From: DATFMP01 sp035266845
GTDB taxonomy: Bacteria > SAR324 > JACQKK01
Length of the DNA stretch: 64,000 bases
Assembly (NCBI GenBank): GCA_035266845.1
Contig: DATFMP010000060.1
Location: 1-64,000, forward strand
Reading direction: 5' to 3'
Shown here: piece after piece, positions 43,871-52,200 of the stretch
How the letters are laid out: each line of letters starts with the position of its first letter
How positions within the stretch are numbered: the first letter of the stretch is position 1
Notes under the pieces: model-generated
What the model was told of the DNA's origin: nothing
The model's database searches: none
The model's input: the letters and a program-made list of their open reading frames with translations, nothing else
Made by a program: the position numbers and the translations under genes

Positions 43871-45361
43871 CTAGCGCGCCGGGATGGGCTGCGCCTTGAG
43901 CGGGATGTCCTTCACATCGTCGGTACCGTTGATGACCTTCTCGGCCATGCGGATCTTCTTCTCCAGTTCGGCTAGCCGCAGCATGACGATGCGCTGCGCC
44001 TGGGGCGAGCCCGCACCGTGCATAGCCTCGACCATCGTGGTGACGGAGGTCATGTTCTCGATGTAGCGCGCCATCTTGAGCCGTTCCTCGGCGCTGAAAT
44101 CGGGAGAGGCGGCCAGGTACTTCTCGAGGTACGGGCGCAGCTCCGGGTTCTCGAAGCCCTTCGAGTCCGGCATGGTCGCCAAGATGCCGCCACCCAGATC
44201 GTGCGCAAGCCGGCCGATCTCGTAGACGTTGCGCGTGATGTTCTGCTTCACCGTGTTGGCCATCATCGGGTTCACCATGTACGAGCCACACGGCAGCTCA
44301 TGGCCCATGGCGCTGGCCCCGACGGCCGAGGCGTAGGTGGTTTCCACCAGGTGCACCATCTCCGTGACCTTGTCCTTCACGATGCTGTTGCGCAGCGTGC
44401 CCAGGATTTGCGTCATCTTGGCAGTGGCGCCGATCAGCACGTCGGCGTTGCCGCCCTTGCATCCGCCGTAGTTGGCGCGGTGCCACGTGGCGAAGTAGTC
44501 CACCAGGGTCCCGCAGGCATCGTGCTCGCCGTTAAGGAAGATGCGTTCGTGCGGCACGAACACGTCGTCGAACACCACCATCGCCTCCCCACCCACCACG
44601 CCGAAGCGCGCATTACCGTAGTCCTGGCAGCCGTTTTCCAGCTTGCGGCCGTCGTTGGACTGTCGCCCGAAGATGAACACCACGCCCGGCGCGTCGGCGG
44701 GCACCGCGCAAGCGATGGCGTAGTCCTTCTCTTCCTCACCCAGCGCCGTGCCAGGCATGACCAGAATCTCGTGGGAGTTGATACCGCCCGTGTTGTGCAT
44801 CTTGGCGCCGCGGATCACCACGCCGTCGGGGCGGCGTTCCACCACGCGGACATACTGATCCGGATCCTTCTGCTGCGAAGGGCGCTTGGAGCGGTCCCCC
44901 TTGGGATCGGTCATGGCCCCGGCCAGCATCAGGTCCTGGTCCTGCACGCCGATCAGGTATTCGCAGAACCGCTTGTGATAGTCGGTGCCGTGCGCCTGGT
45001 CCACCTCGTAGGAACTGGCGTAGATGGAGTTGATCGCGTCCAGCCCCACGCAGCGCTGAAAGCAGGTGCCGGTGGTCTGCCCCAGCAGCCGCAGCATCTG
45101 GATCTTCTTCACCAGGTCGTCCGTGCTGCGGAAGATGTGCGTGTAGCGGTGGATCTTGCGTCCGGTGAGATGGCTCGTTGCCGTCATCACCGCCTCGTGC
45201 TCCGGCATGTGCGCCAGCTCGTAGGTCTTGGCGACCGTGTTGATGTGTGGCGCCACCGCGGGATGGTCCACGATGGAATCCACGCGCTCGCCGGCCACGT
45301 AGGCCCGCAGCTTCATTGCCCGCAGGCTTTCCACGTACTCTTGGGGAGTTTTCAGCGCCAT
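43871..45361 (-). CDS. 4-hydroxybutyryl-CoA dehydratase / vinylacetyl-CoA isomerase-like enzyme
   Basis: A 496-residue FAD- and [4Fe-4S]-dependent enzyme of the AbfD family, which converts 4-hydroxybutyryl-CoA to crotonyl-CoA in 4-aminobutyrate fermentation and in archaeal 3HP/4HB carbon fixation. The cluster ligands of the Clostridium enzyme (Cys99, Cys103, His292, Cys299) have counterparts here: Cys100 and Cys104 in GTCFQRCVG, and His294 and Cys301 in WHRANYGGCKG. The neighbouring residues are also alike. No CoA transferase, 4-hydroxybutyrate dehydrogenase or CoA ligase gene is nearby, so the pathway is open. The gene is divergent from the APH-fold kinase gene. Confidence 0.88.
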   Translation of the reverse strand: MALKTPQEYVESLRAMKLRAYVAGERVDSIVDHPAVAPHINTVAKTYELAHMPEHEAVMTATSHLTGRKIHRYTHIFRSTDDLVKKIQMLRLLGQTTGTCFQRCVGLDAINSIYASSYEVDQAHGTDYHKRFCEYLIGVQDQDLMLAGAMTDPKGDRSKRPSQQKDPDQYVRVVERRPDGVVIRGAKMHNTGGINSHEILVMPGTALGEEEKDYAIACAVPADAPGVVFIFGRQSNDGRKLENGCQDYGNARFGVVGGEAMVVFDDVFVPHERIFLNGEHDACGTLVDYFATWHRANYGGCKGGNADVLIGATAKMTQILGTLRNSIVKDKVTEMVHLVETTYASAVGASAMGHELPCGSYMVNPMMANTVKQNITRNVYEIGRLAHDLGGGILATMPDSKGFENPELRPYLEKYLAASPDFSAEERLKMARYIENMTSVTTMVEAMHGAGSPQAQRIVMLRLAELEKKIRMAEKVINGTDDVKDIPLKAQPIPAR

Positions 45362-45791
45362 GGTGGTCCCTGGGTTATTCGTTCGAGGTGGGTGCCCGCG
45401 GTCACTGCCCTGCAGGGCCCGGTTGGTCTTGCGGTGCGGTGCCTGCGGCGCAACTGGACTTCAGGACTAGGTGGATCGCCCCACGCTTGCATCCGGCATG
45501 TCCCGGACGGACCTTGCTGAACATCGGGATATTTGCGTTACGCCCTGAATACCACGGATTTGTGCGTAGATTCCACAGCGGGGTGAGGCTGCGCTGCCCG
45601 GTGCGGGCACCACACCGGAGCGCAAGCGATTGATCCGGCAGGGGATGATGGAGGCGGCAGGCAGCCCCGCTCCCCTTGCCTCGTCCGCGCCATCCGGTTT
45701 AAGACTGATGCTCTCCCGGTCGCGGCGCCCCGGTGCGGTGGCCGGGGCCGGTTTCCCTCCAGGCTTCTCATCGGCGATTCAGCGGCGACCC
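45362..45791. other. Divergent intergenic region between the dehydratase and the kinase gene
   Basis: 430 bases with no convincing gene. It must contain promoters for both directions, but no strong consensus sequence or inverted repeat was seen. The frame of the kinase gene stays open here to 45630 without a better start. Confidence 0.4.
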
Positions 45792-46877
45792 ATGACCCAA
45801 GGCAGTGCGCCCGGCTTCCACGAGCTGATTGAGATGCGTCCGGACGAGCGCGTGGACGCGGATCGGGTGGGCGCCTTCCTGGAGGGGCGAATTCCCGGTG
45901 CCTACGGCACGCCGGAGGTGCTGCAGTTCGAAGGCGGCAAGGCCAACCTGACCTATCTGCTGCGCTACCGCAGCGAGGACGGAGGCGCGCTGGAGTACGT
46001 GCTGCGCCGCCCGCCGCTGGGCCCCGTGGCCCCTAAGTCGCACGACATGTCGCGCGAGTACAAGGTGCTCTCGCGGCTGTATCGCGCCTATCCGCTGGCC
46101 CCACGGGCGTTTGTGTACAGCGAGGATGCGGCAGTGGTGGGCGCGCCGTTCCTGGTGATGGAGCGGCGGCGGGGCATCGTGATCCGCGACGAACTGCCCG
46201 AACGCTTTCGTGGTCAGCCGGAGCTGTGCCGCCGTATGGGCGAGATGATCGTGGACGCCATGGCCGATCTGCACGCGGTGAATCCCGAGTCTGTGGCGCT
46301 GGGTGACCTGGGCCGTCCCGAAGGCTTCGTGGAGCGCCAGGTGCGCGGCTGGGCCCAGCGCTGGGAGGCCGCCAAGACCGAGGACGTGCCCGCCCTGGAC
46401 CGGCTCACTGCCTGGCTGACCGGCAGCGTGCCGCCGGCGCCACGGGTCTCGCTGGTGCACAATGACTTCAAGCTGGACAACATGATGGTGGACGCGGACG
46501 ACCCGGGGTGTCCCGTGGCCGTGTTCGACTGGGACATGTGCACCCTGGGCGATCCCTTGATAGACCTGGGCACGCTGCTGGGCTACTGGACCGAGCCGCG
46601 CGACTCGGAGGCGCGCAAGGCCTTCGCCCTGATGCCCACCGAGGAGCCGGGCTTCCCCACCCGCGCCGAGGTGGCGCAGCGCTACGCGGAGCGTCACGGG
46701 CTGGACGTCTCGCACATCCGCTGGTACGAGGTGTTCGGCCTGTGGAAGACGGCCGTGGTGGTGCAGCAGATCTACGTGCGCCTGCACCGTGGCCAGACCC
46801 AGGACGAGCGCTTCCGCAGCTACGGCAGGCGCGTGTACAGTCTGGTGGAATCGGCGACCGAGCTGGCGGGCCTTTAG
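45792..46877 (+). CDS. APH-fold phosphotransferase (acyl-CoA dehydrogenase-associated type)
   Basis: A 361-residue kinase-like protein of the aminoglycoside-phosphotransferase fold, closest to the N-terminal domain of ACAD10/11. Motifs: FEGGKANLTYLLRY, the lysine-region VLRRPPLGPVAPKSHDMSREYKVL, catalytic HNDFKLDNMMV (HxDxxxxN) and the metal-binding DWDMCTLGDPL. In ACAD10/11 this domain phosphorylates 4-hydroxyacyl-CoA as the first step of 4-hydroxy-acid catabolism. That makes the adjacent 4-hydroxybutyryl-CoA dehydratase-like gene notable: both would act on 4-hydroxyacyl-CoA. Joint function is inferred. No acyl-CoA dehydrogenase is in the window. Confidence 0.85.
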   Translation: MTQGSAPGFHELIEMRPDERVDADRVGAFLEGRIPGAYGTPEVLQFEGGKANLTYLLRYRSEDGGALEYVLRRPPLGPVAPKSHDMSREYKVLSRLYRAYPLAPRAFVYSEDAAVVGAPFLVMERRRGIVIRDELPERFRGQPELCRRMGEMIVDAMADLHAVNPESVALGDLGRPEGFVERQVRGWAQRWEAAKTEDVPALDRLTAWLTGSVPPAPRVSLVHNDFKLDNMMVDADDPGCPVAVFDWDMCTLGDPLIDLGTLLGYWTEPRDSEARKAFALMPTEEPGFPTRAEVAQRYAERHGLDVSHIRWYEVFGLWKTAVVVQQIYVRLHRGQTQDERFRSYGRRVYSLVESATELAGL

Positions 46878-46950
46878 CGCCCGCGCCGTTGCGGAGGCGA
46901 TGGGTGCGCCGCAACGCCAACGTTCATCAACCCCTGACCTGACCCCCCCA

Positions 46951-48066
46951 ATGAGCCAACAGACCCCGGAGTTGGAACGCTTTCCAGCCATTGACCACAT
47001 GGTGCTGCTGCGCGTGTACGATCACGAGGATCGGCTGCGCATGCTGTTGCCCAACGTGCCGCCCCATTCGGATGCTCTGCGCGTGTTGCACGGCGTGCAG
47101 GACCGGGACGGGCGCATCACGCCCGCGGAGGCCAAGCGGGGCCTGGAGGCGCTGGCCGGTCTGCGCCAGGACCAGAACAATCCCTGCGCGGAGGTGTTGC
47201 GTCACGCTGCGGCGGGCAAGACCCACCGGCTGCATGTCATCGCCAGCCCTGTCAGCGGGCTGATCGGGCGCATCGCCGAGCGCAAAGGGTCGCAGGAGGA
47301 TACGGAGGCGTTCTTCGCGCTGCTCAACGCGGGCGACGTGCGCGCGGCGGAGAGGGTGGACGGGCGCTGGCAGCCGCAGCCCTATGTGATCGACGGCATC
47401 CTCAACTACTTCTCCGCACACGACTCCGTGCGCATGGGCCCCGATGGATGGGACAAGGTGCCGCTGCGCATCGAGATGGCTGCGGACCAGGAGCTCGCCG
47501 CCGCGGGCGTGCGCTATGCCCCGGGCGCCAAGGTGCGCACGGGTTGCTACATCGGGTCCGGCACGGTGATCATGAACCAGGCGTTCGTGAACGTCGGCGC
47601 CTGGATCGCCGGCGAGGGCGTGATGGTGGACGTCGCCGCGCGCATCGCCTCCTGCGCCCAGATCGGCAAGGGCGTGAAGTTCGGTGCGGGCTCGGGCATC
47701 GAGGGCATCCTGGAGCCTGCCGGGCGTTTGCCCTCCATCGTGGAGGACCACGCCAAGATCGGCGCCATGTGCGAGGTCTCGGGCATCGTGGGCGAGGGAG
47801 CCGTGCTGGCCAGCGGTGTGGTGATGGCCTCCGGCAAGCGGGTCTTTGACGAGGCGACGGGTGAGATGGTTCCGCCCCAGACCCTGCAAGTGGCCGGAAC
47901 CGTGTATCAGATTCCCGTGATTCCGCCGTACCGGCTGGCGGTGGGTGGCTCGCTGCTGGCCGAATCGGGTCGCTTTGCCACCGACGCTGTGATCCTCAAG
48001 CCCGGTGACCTGCGGGATACGGACACCCTCAAGCACTTCGAGCGCCAGGGTATCCTTTACCAGTAG
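46951..48066 (+). CDS. dapD: 2,3,4,5-tetrahydropyridine-2,6-dicarboxylate N-succinyltransferase
   Basis: A 371-residue enzyme of the succinylase branch of lysine and diaminopimelate synthesis. It is the longer DapD form with an extra N-terminal domain (residues 1-150). The C-terminal half is a left-handed beta-helix of hexapeptide repeats (VRYAPGAKVRTGCYIGSGTVI, then GEGVMVDVAARIASCAQIG), with the conserved-looking MNQAFVNVGAWI and GAGSGIEGIL loops. It follows the kinase gene by 73 bases on the same strand. No dapC or dapE is nearby. Confidence 0.92.
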   Translation: MSQQTPELERFPAIDHMVLLRVYDHEDRLRMLLPNVPPHSDALRVLHGVQDRDGRITPAEAKRGLEALAGLRQDQNNPCAEVLRHAAAGKTHRLHVIASPVSGLIGRIAERKGSQEDTEAFFALLNAGDVRAAERVDGRWQPQPYVIDGILNYFSAHDSVRMGPDGWDKVPLRIEMAADQELAAAGVRYAPGAKVRTGCYIGSGTVIMNQAFVNVGAWIAGEGVMVDVAARIASCAQIGKGVKFGAGSGIEGILEPAGRLPSIVEDHAKIGAMCEVSGIVGEGAVLASGVVMASGKRVFDEATGEMVPPQTLQVAGTVYQIPVIPPYRLAVGGSLLAESGRFATDAVILKPGDLRDTDTLKHFERQGILYQ

Positions 48067-48377
48067 GTGCGCCCCGCCCGGGTCGTGCCTCCCAGGTGCT
48101 GCTGCAGGCCCCCCGGGCAGGGCGCTCGCGGCAGTGCCGGGTGTCATCCGATGCCGCCTCCGCCCTCTGTCCGCGCGTTCCGCATCCCGACGATTTTGCG
48201 TCGCTCGCCGGCGGTTTTACATAGACTTTACATAGCGCTCATCCTGGCTTCACCCTCGCGTCGTACAATTTCGGCAAATCAAACGGGGATGTAACGAATC
48301 GTTATCGAGTTTCGTTATTAGGATAAGTATACGATCCCGCCACTGGGCTGTGGCGGTTGCTCTGCCGAAGAGGTGCC
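48067..48377. other. Intergenic region after dapD
   Basis: No further gene between dapD and the 59-residue ORF. It becomes AT-richer towards 48200-48330 and contains the repeats described at 48216-48318. No strong sigma70 promoter was found for the ORF at 48378; a TACAAT at 48264-48269 lacks a matching -35. Confidence 0.45.
48216..48318. repeat. Direct and inverted repeats upstream of the 59-residue ORF
   Basis: TTTACATAG occurs twice, at 48216-48224 and 48227-48235, 11 bases apart (one helical turn). Further down, TAACGA-A-TCGTTA (48292-48304) is a perfect palindrome, and its right arm TCGTTAT is repeated at 48312-48318. The spacing suits protein binding on one face of the DNA; no regulator can be named. 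Confidence 0.5.
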
Positions 48378-48557
48378 ATGGAAGCCAGGAAGATCACCCA
48401 GGCCAGCATTCGCGCCGCGCTGGCCAGACTGCGTCGGGCGGGCGGGCTGATCCGGCGCCGGCCGATCGCCGCGCCGCCCTCCGTCGGCGGCATCCGTCCA
48501 CGCGGCGGACACGCCATTGCGGGTTCGCTGCTGGCCCGCCTCGGGCTGCTGGGCTAG
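48378..48557 (+). CDS. Small protein, GGLIKxLP family, copy 2 (divergent)
   Basis: A 59-residue basic protein. Residues 6-29 (ITQASIRAALARLRRAGGLIRRRP) match the helix plus GGLI motif of the products at 27778 and 48803 but with more Arg and Ala. The C-terminal half (GGIRPRGGHAIAGSLLARLGLLG) differs from both. AAGAGG four bases before the ATG is a good ribosome site. Its position 245 bases before copy 3 on the same strand suggests a local duplication followed by divergence, or two independent members of one family. Function unknown. Confidence 0.6.
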   Translation: MEARKITQASIRAALARLRRAGGLIRRRPIAAPPSVGGIRPRGGHAIAGSLLARLGLLG

Positions 48558-48700
48558 CGCATCCGACAGCAATGCCCCGGCGCGGTAGGTCCGGGGCTCG
48601 TCGAACATCGTCCGTTTTGCTGCTCAACCTCTGATTCGGCCTCACCCTCGGCCAATGCGGGCTTAAGGCCCGAAAAAATGACCGGCTCTGACGATTGCGC

Positions 48701-48735
48701 TTGACTGTTAGCAGACAAAATCTTAGAGTGCTAAC
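48701..48735 (+). promoter_or_regulatory. Promoter with CIRCE-like inverted repeat before the 63-residue protein
   Basis: TTGACT (48701-48706) and TAGAGT (48724-48729) are 17 bp apart. Overlapping the spacer and the -10 is TTAGCAGAC-N9-GAGTGCTAA (48708-48734). CIRCE, the HrcA operator of heat-shock operons, is TTAGCACTC-N9-GAGTGCTAA: the right arm matches 9 of 9 bases, the left arm 6 of 9, and the spacing is exact. HrcA-type repression of the small gene is inferred. Confidence 0.6.
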
Positions 48736-48802
48736 GAACAATGAGGGAAGAGAGAATCGGGGGCGGTAGAAACCGGCGAACCTTTGCAGATGAGGAGACG
48801 CC

Positions 48803-48994
48803 ATGAAGAAGAACAAGGCCGTCGTTACCGAGCAGGACATCCAGCAGGCGCTGGAGAAGTTCAAGAAGCAGGGCGGCCTGGTCAAACGGTTGCCCGATGA
48901 GGTCGTCCCCGCCCACAATCTGGTGGGTGCCAAGTGGTCGATGTACGAGACGATCCAGGAAGGCGGCAACGCCAGCACGAGCGACGCCAGTTGA
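48803..48994 (+). CDS. Small conserved-looking protein, GGLIKxLP family, copy 3
   Basis: A 63-residue protein. VTEQDIQQALEKFKKQGGLV followed by KRLPDE aligns with residues 21-44 of the product at 27778, and VGAKWSMYETIQE aligns with its C terminus. It lacks the 13-residue basic extension of copy 1 and ends with a Ser/Asp-rich tail. No membrane segment or export signal. GAGGAG six bases before the ATG is a strong ribosome site. A CIRCE-like operator overlaps its promoter. It is convergent with nrdJ, which ends 298 bases downstream behind a terminator. Function unknown. Confidence 0.75.
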   Translation: MKKNKAVVTEQDIQQALEKFKKQGGLVKRLPDEVVPAHNLVGAKWSMYETIQEGGNASTSDAS

Positions 48995-49202
48995 GCGCGT
49001 TGCTGGACGGTATGGTGGTGGCCGCCCCCCGCGGTGCAATCTCCCTGCACCGTCCGTCCCACCTCCGCCGGCCCGCGCGGTCGGCGGAGTGACGATTTCC
49101 CCTTCGCGATAGCCCCCCAGTCATTCCCTAACGGCCCAGACCGCGACGCAATGTTGCGTGCAGCCGCATCCGTATGCCGCTAGCGGCACAGGCAGCGGGC
49201 AC

Positions 49203-49240
49203 AAAAAAAGGCGGAAGCGCCGGTAAGGGGCGCCTCCGCC
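49203..49240 (-). terminator. Intrinsic terminator of nrdJ
   Basis: On the minus strand GGCGGAGGCGCC and GGCGCTTCCGCC (49240-49210) pair over 12 bp with one mismatch around a 7-base loop and are followed by TTTTTTT (49209-49203). It lies about 50 bases after the nrdJ stop. Confidence 0.85.
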
Positions 49241-49292
49241 GTGGGGTGGGACAGGTCTGCGGCCGCACGGGGCGCGGCCGGGTGCCGACTGC

Positions 49293-52200
49293 CTACGAGC
49301 AGCCCATGGAGTTGCCGCAGGACAGGCAGCGGTAGCAGGTCCCGTTGCGCACGGTGAGGTGGCCGCAGGTATCGCAGACGGGCGCATCGCCCATCATCTC
49401 GGCCAGGTGCTCATTGAGCGCATCCTCGTGGTGCGCGGCCTCCTTGTGCTCCGCGGCAGGCGCGGGCGCCGCCGGGGCGGTTGCCTCGGCTGGGGTAGCC
49501 TCGGCCTTCGCCACGGCGCCGTCGGAGTCCGTGTCGATGGCCCCCTGAGGCATCACGTGCACGAAGTCCGTACGGCCCAGGTACTCCATCCCCAGAATGC
49601 GGAAGATGAAGTCCAGGATGGACGTGGCCGTCCGCACGTTGGGGTGGTCGGTCATGCCGTAGGGCTCGAAGCGCGTGAATGTGAACATCTTCACGTACTT
49701 CTCCAGCGGCACGCCGTGCTGCAGGCCAGTGGAAACGGCCTGGGCGAAGCTATTCATCATGCTGCGGTAGGCTGCGCCTTCCTTGTACATGTCGATGAAG
49801 ATCTCGCCCAACTCGCCCGTCTCATACTCGCCCGTGCGCAGGAATACCTTGTGCCCGGCCACGGCGGCTTCCAGCGTGAAGCCGTTGCGGCGCCGCGGCA
49901 GCTCGCGCCGGTAGCGCCACGCACGGATGTCCGGCATGCCGGAGGCGGCCACGATGGTCTCGATCTCCGGCACTTCCACGGCCGTCTCCGCCGCCGCCTG
50001 CTTCTTCTCGCTGAGCTGCGAGGAGAGCGGCTGGGAGCCCTTGGAGTTGTCGCGATAGAGCGCCACCGCCTTCAGCCCGTAGCGCCAGGACTGCACGTAG
50101 AGGTCTTCGATCTCCTCCACGGTGGTCTGCTCGGGTACGTTGATGGTCTTGGAGATGGCGCCGGAGATGAAGGGCTGCACGGCGGCCATCATCTTCACGT
50201 GAGCCATGGGCAGGATGAAGCGCTCGCCGTAGGGCCCACACTTGTTCGCGCAGTCGAACACCGGCAGGTGCTCAGGCTTGAGGTGCGGGGCGCCCTCGAT
50301 GGTCTCGCGGCCGCCGATGCGCACGCGGGCCCGCTCGATCGCCTCGGCGTCCATGCCCTTGGCGCGCAGGGACTCCGGGCTGATGTGCGGCGTGAAGTCG
50401 TTGAAGCTGCCCGTGAGCTTGACCGACTGTGCGGCTTCCTGGATCTCGTCATCCGTGAAGCCCAACTCCCTGAGGCGCGGCAGGTTGATCGAGTCGCCAT
50501 CAGCCAGGTCCTGGGTGCCCAGGATGTAGCGGATGATGTCCTCGCACTGTGCCTCGCTGTAGCCCATGTTGCGCAGGGCCAGGGTCAGCGATTGGTTGAC
50601 GATCTTGATGTAGCCCCCGCCGGCCAGCTTCTTCCACTTCACCAGCGAGTAGTCCGGCTCGACGCCCGTGGTGTCGCAGTCCATCAGCAGGCCGATGGTG
50701 CCCGTGGGGGCCAGCACGGTCATCTGCGAGTTGCGGTAGCCGTTCTTGCGGCCCAGCGTTTCGGCACGCTCCCAGGCGTTCTGGGCGGCATCCCACAGCT
50801 CGCGGGAAACCATGTGGTTGTCGATGCGGCCGGCTGCCTCGCGGTGCTTGCCGATCACGCGCAGCATGGGCTTGGCGTTGTCCTTGTAGCCGGGGAAGGG
50901 GCCGATGTTGCCGGCGATCTCCGCCGAGGTCGCGTAGGCCTCGCCGCACAACACGGAGGTCAGCGCGGCAGCCAGGGCCCGGCCCTCCTCGCTGTCGTAG
51001 GCCAGGCCGTTCACCATCAGCAGCGTGCCCAGGTTCGCGTAGCCCAGACCCAGCGGGCGGTAGTCGTGGCTGTTCTTCGCGATGGCCTCGGTGGGGTAGC
51101 TGGAGAAGTCCACCAGGATTTCCATGGCCGTGGCAAAGGTGCGTGCCGCCACCTGGTAGGCCGGCAGGTCGAAACGGCCATCCCCCCCGCGGAACTTCAT
51201 CAGGTTCAGGGACGCCAGGTTGCAGGCCGTGTCGTCCAGGAACATGAACTCCGAGCAGGGGTTCGAGGCGTGGATGCGGTCCGTGTTGCCGCAGGTGTGC
51301 CAGTCGTTGATGGTCGAATCGTACTGCACGCCCGGATCGGCACAGGCCCAGGCGGCCTCGGCGATCTCGTGCATCAGCTTGCGGGCCTTGTGCGTCTCGA
51401 ACACCTCACCCGTGGTGCGGTAGGTGGTCTGCCAGTCGTCATCCTTCTCGTAGGCCTCCATGAACGCATTGTTGATGCGCACGGAGTTGTTGGAGTTCTG
51501 GCCCGAGACGGTGTGGTAGGCCTCGCCGTTGAAGTCCGACTCCAGCCCGCCAGAGATGAGGATCTTGGCCTTGGCCTCCTCCTTGGCCTTCCACTGGATG
51601 AAGTCCACGATCTCCGGATGGTCCATGTCCAGGCAGACCATCTTGGCCGCGCGGCGCGTCGTCCCGCCGGACTTGGTGGCACCGGCGCCCTTGTCGAACA
51701 CTTCCAGGAAGCTCATCAGCCCCGAGGAGGTGCCGCCGCCGGAGAGGTGCTCGTACTTGCTGCGCAGCCGGGAGAAGTTCGTGCCCGTGCCCGAGCCGTA
51801 CTTGAACACGCGCGCTTCCTTCTGCAGCAGCGTGAAGATGGACATCAGGTCGTCTTCCACGCGCTGGATGAAGCAGGCGGAGCACTGCGGGTGCTCGTAG
51901 GAGTTCTCCAGCATGCGCGGCGTGTTCAGCGATTCATCCCAGTGCCAGTTGCCGCCGCTGCCGCGGACGCCGTACTCCTGCCACAGGCCGCAGTTGAACC
52001 ACACGGGCGAGTTGAACGCCCCACGCTGGGTGACCAGCAGGTAGGTCAGCTCATCCTCGAAGATGTCGGCGTCCAGGTGGGTCTGGAAGTAGCCCTGTTC
52101 CTCGCCGTACACGCGGATGGTGTGGGCGACGCGGTGGATCACCTGGCGCACGCTGACTTCGTGGCCCGTGCCCGGCACGCCGGCCTTGCGGAAGTACTTG

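Noticed and set aside
48701..48994. Part of a groESL or dnaK heat-shock operon
   Set aside because: The CIRCE-like site suggests it, but no chaperone gene is nearby; only the 63-residue protein lies downstream.
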